From positions 97,499,235 through 97,563,234 of the forward strand of contig OU612047.1 of the NCBI GenBank assembly GCA_914767935.1: a stretch of DNA of 64,000 bases. Reading direction: 5' to 3'. Below are positions 19,094 through 29,900 of the stretch, piece by piece (the first letter of the stretch is position 1; the number at the start of each line of letters is the position of its first letter). The notes under the pieces are model-generated. The model saw only the letters and a list, made by a program, of their open reading frames with translations, had not been told where the DNA came from and did no database searches. The translations under genes and the position numbers were made by a program. This DNA is from Coremacera marginata. Its lineage: Eukaryota; Arthropoda; Insecta; Diptera; Sciomyzidae.

Positions 19094-21912
19094 TCAAGAG
19101 AAGTGTTCATAGATTAGATGCTTAAATTTCGTTATGTTACTAACGCGTTTCATGTTGTTTGGTAGGGAATTCCAGAGTCTTATTGCGCTAATAAAAAACA
19201 GTCTACTAGATTCATTGTAACGAAAATGGGGAACTACGAGAGATAAATTTCTAGTTGATCTGCAGAATTGAAGTTTATCATACAAGTAGCTTGGACATTT
19301 CAGAGTTACAAGCCTATGCAAAAAAATACAGTTTCTTGCAATAAGGTGATTTGTAATGCTGCGACCTAGTATGCGATTGCTGAATGATGAGATATGGTCA
19401 AATCTTCGGATACCGTACACATATCTTGCTGCATTATTATAAGCCACTAAAAGCTTGTGGGATGACCTAGAATCCAGCTTGCTATAGACAACGTCAAAGA
19501 ATGTAATAAGAGGTACAATTAATTGAATCACTAATTTACGCCTAGTTTCAGTGGGAACAAACGAAGCGGTTTTCCTAAGGTTGCGTAAGGAATAATAAAC
19601 TTTACTTACCACACCATTTATGTGATCTACACACGTAAGAGAAGAGTTTACAACAAATCCTAGATTAGTAACTTTGTTTACAAAGTCAAGCTTAGTGCCG
19701 CTTAGGAAAATAGGAGGCAGATCAATCAGAGGATATTTAGATTTCGCTACTGGTAAGACATACGATTTTAGAGGATTCAACTTCAATTTATTTGCATCAG
19801 CCCATCTGCTGACAGCATCCAAATCTTCATTAACTCTTGCGCAAAGATCTTCAATGAGGCATGTCGGTCGTGAGAGATAGAGTTGCAGGTCATCCGCATA
19901 GGCATGCATTGTGACATTCTTACATAGAGAGAAGATGTCGTTGATATACATTGTAAACAGAAGCGGTCCCAGAACTGACCCTTGAGGCACACCACTACCG
20001 ATAGTTCTGTAACTTGAGTATTTATTTCCTACCTTGACCCTTTGAGTTCTTCCTTCCAAGTAGCTTTTCAAGAGATGTACAGAAGAATCCGAGAAGCTGA
20101 AGCAGATTTCCAATTTTTTGCAAAGAATATGGTGGCTTACACTATCGAACACTTTTGAAAAGTCTAAGAGGCAGACTAAGCTGATATAACCTTTATCAAA
20201 AGATGACCTTAAATCTTCGAGAATTTTCACTAAAGCAATGGAACAGCTATGTCCTGAGCGAAAGCCTGACTGAAGAGGAGACAAGAGATTATGTGCACAA
20301 AGATGGTTGGAAATCTGCTCAGCCATAAGAGATTCGAGGCCTTTAGAAATGGACGACAAAAGGCTTATTGGACGAAAATCACTCGGTACAGCTGCTGTGG
20401 GCTTTTTACCTATAGGTAATATCGTAGCGATTTTCCAGATAGAAGGAAACGTAGAGCTAGTGAGGCAGTGGTTGAATATATGTACTAGAGGACTAATAAC
20501 ATAGGGTAGTATGAGCTTGATAAATTTAATCTCAATCCCGTCTTCGCCAATAGCATTTGATTTAATCCTCAAGATACTTCTAACAACATCTGACTCATTT
20601 ACAGCAGTAAACTGAAATTTTTGCAACAAACTGGAGGAGGAGATATTGATATTTGAGCTAGTGTTTGAGCTGGGAGATTCAGTCGAAGGGCTGGTCACAA
20701 AATACGCATTAAGAACATCTGGATCTATAAGACATTCTCCAGAGTTGTTATTGTTTCCAATTCCAATTTTTTTCAGGTTATTCCAGAGCTTCTTTGATGG
20801 CAATGACGTACTTAGCTTTGAGAGATAGAATCTTTTTTTAGACAATTTCACTGCAGATGAAGCCTCATTTCTAGCCCTCCTATATTCTTCCCAGTTGGTC
20901 ACAGTTGGATTGCGTTTCCACCTAGAATAGGCCTTATGACGTTTTTTGAGAGCTTGCTTGATGGAATTTGTGAACCATGGACAAGTACTGTTAATGATTC
21001 GAGTTGTACGTAGTGGCACATGGATTTCAAAAGTAGACGAAATTGTGCTTAGAAAAAAATTCAATTTATCATCAACAGAACTGAAGTAGTAGCAATCCAT
21101 CCAATTTACTCTAGACAGATCAGCAAATAGAGCATCAAAGCAAATCGATTTATAGTCCCGATAAGTGAATGTTCTGCTCACTTCAGAGTGCATGAGATGT
21201 ATATTGAATATGCAGAAAATCAGGTCATGATCGGATAAAAATGATATCTGATCAAATAAAAGAACCGTTGTAATATCCGAGACTGCAAATAAATCAAGTA
21301 GACTAGGAGCAGCATTGCTAGCAAAGCGAGAGAATTGACAACAGAAATACCAACTTCCGACAAATCATCAAGAAATTTGTTTGTTAAGCTATCTTTGCAG
21401 AGCAAATTAATATTAAAGTCACCACATAATATGATATGGTCATAGTCTATTAAACAGCTAGATATCGAGGTAAATAACGCTTCAAGACTAGAGCTGCGGC
21501 TGGGATTGTAAACGCACGAGAGATAAACTTTAACTCTGCAATCATAGATTTCAATGTTTAAGAACTCCGCATCAGATCCACGAGAGTCGCTCAAAAATTT
21601 GACATTGAGGCTTTTTTTACAATATATTGCAATACCCCCTCCCCTTCCGCTTTGTCTGTCATGACGTAAAAGATTATAGTTGTCAATGTTTACTACCGAG
21701 TCTTTTATATTATTGCATAGCCAAGTTTCAGTGACGCAAAGTACATCTACCGAGGAGTCAACAAAAATATATTTGGCACAATCTAATTTGAAGTCATTCA
21801 GACTTCTTGCATTAAAATGGGCAATTTTTAAACCAGTGTGTTGCTTACACAGAATATCAATCATAATCTTCTGATTATTATTAGCATCAAAGTTATGGTT
21901 ATTCCCAACCAT
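19094..21912 (-). pseudogene. CR1/jockey-like LINE ORF2: endonuclease and reverse transcriptase
   Basis: The endonuclease part (21912-21220) shows IAHFNARSLNDFKLD, VTETWLCNN, SGRGGGIAIYCKK and LCGDFNINLL. A frameshift at about 21335 scrambles its last 40 residues. The RT part (21193-19094, 699 aa) is open: WFTNSIKQALKKRHKAY, GFRSGHSCSIALVKIL, LDFSKVFDSVSHHIL, SGVPQGSVLGPLLF and the active site HAYADDLQLYL. A jockey/CR1-type tail with LRNLRKTASFVPTETRRKL, FDVVYSKLDSRSSHKL and a SALRLWNSLP-like end follows. All catalytic motifs are present, so only the frameshift prevents a full product. It copies element RNA at nicked chromosomal target sites. Confidence 0.85.
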
Positions 21913-22130
21913 TAAATCGTTTGGGGACGAGAACGAAACTATAAGCTGTAGAAAGTAGGAAAGTTGATTTGATAGAGATTTTGTGGAAAGAAAAAGGAAA
22001 CAAAGAGTTTGAGTTGCAGCAAAATAGGAAAATTAGAAATTTAGAAACCATCGAATAACAATAAGTGTGATAATTAAAATGGTTTAACTTATTATTGATA
22101 AATAAAAATAATATTATATGAGAAGGCAAA

Positions 22131-23059
22131 TTAATTAATATTAGATTCAAGAGGTTCAGCAATACCAGAGGCTCCGTTAACTGCATGATACAATTCATCA
22201 ATACTGCAAATTGGGAAGCTGTCCGCATTTTGTTCCAGTCTGATGTGGACTGCACCACGAAAAGTAAACGCATTGAAGATTTTTTTCTGGCGCTTATAGA
22301 CAATTGCAGCTTGTAAAGTTTTTCGGTTAGCTGCATTAAGACTTTCATGGATGTAGAAGTTGTTGTCTGAGTCAAACCCAGCAGCTCGCAGATTGACAGC
22401 AGATTTCGTTCGCCTGCGATAGTCTCCGAATGCTTTAAGAGTACGATTGCGGTCGAAAGGAGAAAAAAATTTTGCAATTATGACCGAATTTTGTTTGTGC
22501 TGGCTAGGTTTGACTCTAAAGATATATCTGAGCTGCGGTGGTTTCAAGTCAATAAAGTGGCATACTCGGTTGAAGATATTTTTCAGATTTTCCTCTACTG
22601 AGAGCGGCACTCCGAACAAGACAGCATCCGATGAGATATCAATGTTGCTCGAGTTGTTGTGGTTGTTGTGGTTGTTTGCAAGCTCAGTTCTTTGCTTTTC
22701 TAATTCCTCACACCGAGATGTTATTGCGCGCAGTTTATTATCGAGCAAAGCAATTTTTTTTCACACTCATTGACAGCAGAATTGAGTGCGTTTACTTCCG
22801 TTTCGATTTTAAGAGCTACCTTCTCTTCAAGTTTAGCAGTTTCTGCAGCAAGCCGCTCAAAGAGACGATCTTCCAGAACTTTTCTCTCAGTCTTGATGTT
22901 ATTGCTCAGACGTTGTTCCATTTCCTGGAGGTAAGTGCGCAGAGACCGAGATATTAGATCTCTACTCTCATTCTTTGGTGTGTCATCAGTTTTATTACCC
23001 ATGCGAATACAATTTAGCTGCTGCTGCTGTTGACGCGTCAATCGGGGAGACGGTGACAT
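22131..23059 (-). pseudogene. CR1/jockey-like LINE ORF1 (RNA-binding protein)
   Basis: The N-terminal frame is 23059-22721: a Gln-rich start (MSPSPRLTRQQQQQL) and a coiled coil (DLISRSLRTYLQEMEQRL, LEEKVALKIETEVNAL). The frame changes at an A8 run near 22755, then 22748-22131 continues the coil (LRAITSRCEELEKQRTEL). It then shows an RRM-like domain with DAVLFGVPLSVEENLKNIF, RYIFRVKP, VIIAKFFSPFDRNRTL and NFYIHESLNAANRKTL, with a basic end. This is the L1-ORF1p-like trimeric nucleic acid-binding architecture. A one-base change in the homopolymer could be a true lesion or a sequencing error. Confidence 0.75.
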
Positions 23060-23470
23060 TGGCTTGCCGAGTTCTACAACAGAACAAGGCTACTAATGAA
23101 GAGACGAAAGATATACAGAGCAGGGCAGACGTAACAGCAGGTTGTAGACCGCAGCGACGCAAACAAAGCAAAAGAGCACACGCGCATTGAGCGACAACAG
23201 AGTAAGCAGGCAATAAAACGTAAAACAACGTAACAGCTGATTAGCAAACACAGCGAAGCAAGCAGGATGACAACATTCACGTAGACGAAAACGAAGAGAT
23301 TAGAAGTAGCGGAGGAGTCGAAGATGGCAACGCACGCACGATGATGAGACGTTGATTTTTGACTCAAAAACGAAGAGATTAGAAGTAGCGGATGAGGTGA
23401 AGATGACAACGAACGCACGAACGTTGATTTTGACTCAATTTGAGCGTGGCGGCAATGTTATTGTAGCAAA

Positions 23471-23990
23471 ACCCCGTTTAATAGCTTTTTTTTGTTTAAA
23501 TCATGATAATAAATGCTTAGCAAATTGTACAATTTAGCGACTTGTTCTTAGACAACTAATTTCGAGAACGACACAAAACCATGATACACCATTTACAGAA
23601 CGTATTTTTATTTAGCGTGATTAAACTTGCAGATTTTAAAAGATTAGGAGCTCACTAAAACACGACCGCTTCAATCGAGTACACCATTCAAAATTAAAGA
23701 ACTAAAGTTCACGAATAGTTTTTTTGTGCACGTTTCTTGAACAACTGAGCCATAAAATTGACCCAAATGCTGACGAAATAGTTTTGCATACTTCTAAAGA
23801 AAGCCAAAAAAGGGAATTGAACACGTAACTTGATACTTACGAATATTTATTCTTTTTTTTTTTAACAAACAAGTGACGCTCAAAATTACAGAATGTAGAA
23901 AAAAAAGTAGTGAAAATTAAACATAAAACGGAAATTTGTCCGCTTTCACACTTGCATGTATGACGTTAGTAGCTAAACTCTGGGTGACGT
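23471..23990. other. Unassigned AT-rich stretch
   Basis: Between the LINE 5' end and the Polinton acidic protein. Several short A/T runs (notably 23850-23865). No ORF over 60 codons except short shadows. It may include undetected LINE leader or Polinton non-coding sequence. A directly repeated GGGTGACGTTC occurs at about 23981 and 24020. Confidence 0.4.
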
Positions 23991-23991
23991 T

Positions 23992-24460
23992 CTATTTATA
24001 TTCCTCTGGGTGAGTGGTTGGGTGACGTTCATAATATTTTAAAGGCTTTGCTAATTCATTTTCAATGTTGGGTTTTATCTTGCTTTTACGCTGATATGGT
24101 TTGTTGTGTCTTAGTTTATTTTTATTTAATGAACTACGCTTTTTTAAAATTGTTTTATCATTCATTATTGTGTCAAGTGTTGATAAATGTTGCGGATCAA
24201 CATTTAAATCCACATTTTGAGTGGATTGTTGTGGTAGGTCATCATCAATAGCATCCCAAAACATTTCATCAACATGTTCTTTTTTGTTTTTAACAAGATG
24301 GTTAGTGTGCTTTTTTTCTGTTATATTCATTGTATTCATCTTTTTTAAGCTTTCCAATTATTTCATTCAATGCCTTTGAAATGGGTTGAAATGTATTTTC
24401 AAGCAAATTAACTCGCTCTTTTTCACCTTATTTTATTTCTTTTAATTTTTTCTTTAAGAT
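23992..24460 (-). pseudogene. Polinton acidic/basic minor protein fragment
   Basis: The frame 24357-23992 (121 aa) has an acidic, Trp-containing motif (HVDEMFWDAIDDDLPQQS), then a basic tail (KKRSSLNKNKLRHNKPYQRKS) ending in LKYYERHPTTHPEEYK. Upstream (24460-24360) a different frame carries a coiled LLENTFQPISKALNEI-like segment, implying a frameshift near 24350. It lies just after the ATPase on the same strand and may be the N-terminal part of the TPGL-type gene at 17454-18785, cut by the LINE. The function is unknown, presumably virion-related. Confidence 0.45.
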
Positions 24461-24613
24461 TTTTCGAGTGTTTACAAAACTTTAAGATTTTTATTTTTCA
24501 TGATTATTGTTTCTGTGATCTGCCTAATATCTGCTACTTATCTGATTCATATCTGATACTGATCTCTATATATTTGATACTGATCTGAGGTGTAACAGGT
24601 GGTGATGTCATTT

Positions 24614-25335
24614 TTATATATGTATGAAATTGTCAAAACCTTTTCGATATCGACCCTTGTTTAAAGCATCATCTTTATTTATCACAACTAAACCATACTT
24701 ATCTTTCCAACATTCATTGGAAATCTTTATAAACATTCTGGAATCCATGTCTCCAATAACATGATCATTAAAAATATGTTTTAAATTCATTTCATCTTGT
24801 TTGAATATAATAATCATGTTTGTATTATCACGTATTAAATGCTTAGGAAATTTTGTATAGGTTTGACACAAATAAAAACAATCAATTTGTTTATGACGAC
24901 CCATACAAAAATATTCTCGTATAGTGCTTTATTTACCACAAATGACATCATCAAAATGAAAATGGAATTTGGTGTAGCTTTATCTGGACTTATGGCATCT
25001 TCGTTTTCTGAGGAAGTGTAGAGATTTATTCCTTTTATCGGCGCAATGAGTTTCTTCAAATATTCATATTTTGGTTGATATAAAGATTTTGAATATATGT
25101 ATATGTTTTTAAACTTTAAACCATTTGGATTTTCAATAAGACTAATCATAACGTTAGTTTTACCACAATTTGATGGTCCAACAAGTAAAGCACGTATTGA
25201 ATTTGGTAAAAGAGGACTGTGAACAATTTTTCTTATTTTATCATTAGTAAATAAGTCAGCATTATTAACATTAAGCTGAATACGTTGTTTAATTAATCTC
25301 ATTTTGAATACTATATTAATTGGAATATAAATCAT
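24614..25335 (-). pseudogene. Polinton packaging ATPase (FtsK/HerA, A32-like)
   Basis: The N-terminal frame 25335-24839 contains the P-loop LLVGPSNCGKTNVMI, then FKNIYIYSKSLYQPKYEYL and PNSIFI. Right at the expected Walker B (IFIxDD) one base is missing, so the reading continues as an unrelated sequence. The correct frame resumes in 24904-24614: MGRHKQIDCFYLCQTYTKFPKHLIRDNTN, IIIFKQDEMNLKHIFNDHV and GRYRKGFDNFI. A stop also lies between. The family pumps viral or element DNA into capsids. It neighbours polB and PLA2, as in other Polintons. Confidence 0.85.
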
Positions 25336-25395
25336 TCATATATACGACATCTATCATTCTCCTTTTATACGCACAACAAAAATGTTAATTTTATT

Positions 25396-26254
25396 TTGAA
25401 AATCGGTATAATATACAAAGATAATATGCATCGGAAACAATTGAAAAGAGGATATGTTTTCATAAACAACTTAATTAATTCATTGCCAGTTGAACTTCAT
25501 TTACCGGGATATCAATTTTGTGGACCAGGAACAAAGCTTCAAAAACGATTAGAAAGATGTTATAAAGGCATTAATCCATTGGATGCGGATTGTAGAGAAC
25601 ACGATATTGCATATTTACAATCAAAAGGTATAAACACACGGCATCAGGCTGATAAAATTTTATCTGAAAAAGCTTGGCAAAGAGTTACATCCAAAGATAG
25701 TGATTTGAAAGAACGTGCCAACGCTTGGTTCGTAACAAATGCAATGAAAGCAAAAGTTAAATTTGGAATGGGTATTAAGAGAAAAAAAGAAATCGAAAAG
25801 AAGGCAGACAAAGCGTAGAAAGCATAAAAAACCTAAAGTGAATGGAAAGAAACTCTTTTCGTTAGCAGTTAAAAAGGGTGTAAAAATATTGATTAAGAAG
25901 AAACCTAATTCATTCAATGATGCATATAAAATAGCTCATAAAGCTGTACAGTCAAGTTTTAAACGGAAAAAATTTAAAATCAACATACCACGAGTGATCC
26001 CAGTTCTAAAAATAGGTGGAGCCTTACCACTAATACCAATTTTAACAGCACTAGGTGCTCTTGGAGGTATAGCTTCTGGAGGATCAGCCGTTGCAAAAGT
26101 TTTAAATGATATAAGAAATGGAATAGAACAATTAGCTGAAGCTACTCGTCACAATAGATATATGGAATCAATAGCTATGGGTAAAGGATTATATCTCAAA
26201 CCGTATAAACAAGGTTATGGATTGTTTTTACATGCTCATCCAAAAAACTCTTAA
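25396..26254 (+). pseudogene. Phospholipase A2 / VP1-like minor capsid protein (adintovirus type)
   Basis: Frame 25396-25818 (140 aa) has PVELHLPGYQFCGPGTKLQK, a YxGPGT-type calcium loop, and then NPLDADCREHDIAYLQSK with the catalytic HD and following Tyr of parvovirus-type PLA2. In frame +1, 25763-26254 continues with a strongly basic region (KRRQTKRRKHKKPK), an Ala/Gly-rich hydrophobic stretch (PLIPILTALGALGGIASGG) and the tail MGKGLYLKPYKQGYGLFL. The two frames meet at an A7 run near 25783, so this was one protein of about 285 residues. The PLA2 probably helps particles leave endosomes. It is encoded opposite to its neighbours. Confidence 0.82.
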
Positions 26255-26668
26255 GAAAGCTACCCAAAAAACCATTAACCGATCTCGATTTAATAAAATA
26301 TTGTAAATGTCCCCCATTTAGAACTCAGAACCCCATTAGAACTCATCAATTACTTAAAACCACCAATATATTTCAACTATAAGGCAAAACAAAAATATAA
26401 CAGAGTTACTATATGTGGTCAATTATGCTTACAATTTTTTTTTTTAAAATGTAAAGAAATAATTTAATAATGTACATTTAAGCAAAATATACCTTTTTTA
26501 AAAAACATTTTCTAAAATAACTAATAAAAAGTTTTGTCTAATTTTCTTTTCTAATCATGTTGCGATTAAAGCTTCACTTTATCAACAATAAATTTACTGC
26601 AAATTAATTTAGCTGCATCCGTTAAAACATAAACAAAAGGCAATGAGTGATTCAGTAAATTATTCACA
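26255..26668. other. Non-coding AT-rich gap between PLA2 and a short ORF
   Basis: Follows the PLA2 stop. It contains a repeated CCCCCATTTAGAACTCAGAACCCC-like motif at 26310-26345 (AGAACTCAGAACCCCATTAGAACTCA, two AGAACTCA copies) and a T-rich run at 26436-26445. No ORF is seen. Confidence 0.5.
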
Positions 26669-26842
26669 ATGGCCGGGGGAGGTAATTTGTTAAGAATGCT
26701 TAACCAAGCTGAGGACGGAGAAGTCTTCGACCGCCTTTTCAGTGTGGGCAACAGGATCACAGAACAAGAAGGAGAGACTAATCCAGAGCGCAGGACGTCC
26801 CGGGAAGACCCATTAGTCCGAGTTAAAAAACTTAGAGATTAA
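26669..26842 (+). CDS. Short GC-rich ORF of 57 aa, unknown
   Basis: An ATG-to-TAA frame starting MAGGGNLLRMLNQAEDGEVF and ending in VRVKKLRD. It has clearly higher GC and more varied codons than the AT-rich Polinton genes on both sides. The product is charged (many Glu and Arg) with no membrane segment. I do not recognise it. It may be a piece of a different element, a captured exon, or chance. It sits between the convergent PLA2 (+) and polB (-) genes. Confidence 0.35.
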   Translation: MAGGGNLLRMLNQAEDGEVFDRLFSVGNRITEQEGETNPERRTSREDPLVRVKKLRD

Positions 26843-26979
26843 TGCAATAAAAACATTAAATTAATTGATTTGCTGATTAATTGATTTTATAAAAAAATAA
26901 TTTTTTATAAAATAAACCTATATTTTCGTTTATTTACACCTTAATTAAAACATGTGTGTTTTTTATTTTTTTTACTTTT

Positions 26980-29900
26980 TTATTTTAATTTATAGTGACC
27001 CCATTCAAGAGTGTCAATACCATTTTCCTTATATAAAGTATGCAGCTTAAATTTAAATAAATGCATGCTACCATAGAAAAGTCTCTTTTTATACAGACAA
27101 TCTCTATATTCGTTAATACTTATACCATCTAAAACTGTTTTCTTAACACCTTTAGCTTTCTTTATTTGCTTACAGTTTTCGACATGGATTGAATACATCT
27201 TAGATCGAAGTCCAACAAATTCTCTAATAACTTTACCATTCATTTCATCTTTCATCATACCGATTACTTTCTTGTTTTTATTTTGAATATTATATATATT
27301 ATCGCAAGGATAATCTGATGTATTGAAATTATTTTCAATATCATCTAATATATCAGTATAAAAGTTTTCTGTTTTTATAGAATACAAAAATGAATCGGTA
27401 TTCATATAGTTAAGAACTAAACTATTCCCATATTTTGGTAATATATAGTTGTAATGGAAATCGTACATATGCCGTTTTGAATTATCGAGAACGCAAAAAC
27501 CTAGATAAATTGGTTTTTTGAAAGTCAGCTTCATACAATCCATTTCAATAGCTAACATATTATCTGTAAACTTAGTACAACTATGAAAATTTGGTTTTGC
27601 TATCATAGCTCGAGCACCTAAACGTTTTCCACAATTTTCCCAACTTGTAACTATTTTTATATCTTTTCGTTTCTCAACATTTTCCATTGTCTTCCTATAA
27701 ACAGCAGTATTTAATAGCGTAAAAAAATTCTTTTCAAATTAATTTTTAGCTAGTTTACGATGATGTGTATTCAAATCTATATATTTTTTAGCCAGCACGA
27801 CTGACTAAATTTTAAAATTCTATGTATTTTCAAAATTTTCAATCCATGTTTAACATATTGCTGAAGATTTCTGTAATGTATAACATATTTAGATTTATTT
27901 GTTAAAACAGTAATAAGTTTATTGAATTTTGAATTGGGAGGTTTTTTACTTTCTGCACAAAAAGGAAAATCGTTATGATGATCATGAAGATAATCCGGAT
28001 ATTCTAAATCGACTTCGAGAATGTATCCAAATTGTAAGTTTAATGGAATATTGTAAACATTAAAATCGGTAATGTCTATCCATTCAAAACTACCATAAAG
28101 AAGATTTTGACACATTGCCCATCCGTATAAGTTATTAACATCTAAGTACATTATATACTCAGATGGATTTTCTTCTTTGAAATTACTCATATATTGATTA
28201 TATGATTTGGCATGTCTACGACAACATTGTACAATGCCACCCCTTATTCCTTTTTGTATAAAAACATACATATTTATATCGGTTAACACCTCAAGCTTTA
28301 TTTCTGTTACTTTTAACATAGCATCCTATGCTAAGCCAGGCGATGTATAATACTGATAGGGATCCAGACCAAAAGTGTTTCGACAAACTTTTCTGAAATT
28401 CTCAAATATATCAGCAAGTAATAAGACATCGGTTTTTAAATAAAGCTCCATATAGTTCAAAAGATTTTCAAATTTAAATTTATTCCATACAGTTTTCGCA
28501 ATATTGAATTCACCTTCAGTACAACTAGAATTAGTTATGGAACTAAAGAATTTTTCAATAGGAGGCAGGCTTTTTTCATTTAATCTTTCCCACGAATTGA
28601 TATATTCATATGGAAAAATTAATTTTTTAGTCATCAAATTAAACTCATCATCATGTTTAAAAATTTATCGAACAATTTTAAAATCATCACTTGATAAATT
28701 TTTGGCTAAAGCATTTAAACTAGATGACATAAATTTAAATGAATCCAAAAATCTGATCTCAATAGAATTAATAAAATCATGCTCTATTGTTTTTCTTAGT
28801 GTTATATATCTTTCCTTATTTACTGCAATAACATTTATATTACCCGGAACATTTGCGAATTCTTTTATAAATAAATGACAATCGTAACCTGAGAAATTAT
28901 GAAAGAAAACTGGAATGAATTTTGAAATCCGAAATTTTATATTGCATTCATTATAAGCTGGACCTCTGTATTTGCCTGTTAGATGGCAGTGATCTACACG
29001 CTTATTGTCCAAAGTCTTTTTACAAATATGGCAAAATTTACTTTCTTCATGAAATATTAATTCATCTAACGTTAGAGAACTCATCGGTTTGTTAATAGAT
29101 AAATATTTTTCATTTATGTCTTGCACATCACTTACTAAAAACTCAAAAAACATTTTAGCTGCATCTAACCCCTTATACATTTTCAAAATATTCAATGAAC
29201 TGTCATATGAACAATTAATGAAATAGCTGAAAGCGCAAGGTGCATGTTCTTGAACAACAGTTGTAGATGATATGTTTGAATCTGGGAAGCAAGTATTCAC
29301 ATCTTTCAGAATACATTCAAAATCTGCATAAACAACAAATGGAGCATCTAACTGTCTCTCAAAGTGTGTATATTCTAAAGAAGACTTTTCGGGTGATGGT
29401 ATTTTTGTAACAATTTTCTTACATTCTAACTTATGACTAATTAAAATATGTTCTTTACCAAAATATTGTAAGCAGCTATTGCATATGAAAAACTGATGGC
29501 CGTCTGTTCTTATTTGATTATTTAAAAGTCTGAAAGTAAAAATAAAATAATTAACATTTATTAAAAAGATATAAAATACAAGATTATTTTTTGCCTTGTA
29601 ATATTTTTAATCCAAACATAGTGAAAATTGTCCATATCCTGCAGCAGAAGCAAATTTATGTGCATAGGTTTTTCATTTTTCGTGATGTAATATGGACCTA
29701 TAATACAGTGGATCTTCTCTTCATAACCGAAAATATTTATGCTTAGATTCTGGTTCAACTCTTCAAATAATTTAACATCCGTTATTTTCAAGGGGAACTC
29801 AAGATCTCCGAAATTTAGTGTCCCACCGTTTCTAAGTATAATTGAATTTTGTGAAATATCGTTTATGCCGTACGCTGAAGTTCTATGCGGATTCGTATTG

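Larger units (their letters stand above)
18786..23470 (-). mobile_element. CR1/jockey-like LINE, nearly full length
   Basis: Two-ORF non-LTR retrotransposon on the minus strand. Its 3' end is an A-rich tail (AAATAAATAAAATAAAA on the minus strand) at about 18786-18830. ORF2 is 19094-21912 and ORF1 22131-23059. The 5' leader, about 23060-23470, contains a tandem repeat (AACGAAGAGATTAGAAGTAGCGG at about 23288 and 23367). The element interrupts Polinton coding sequence. No clear target duplication was found, so the 5' edge is approximate. Only two or three lesions separate it from intact. Confidence 0.8.
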
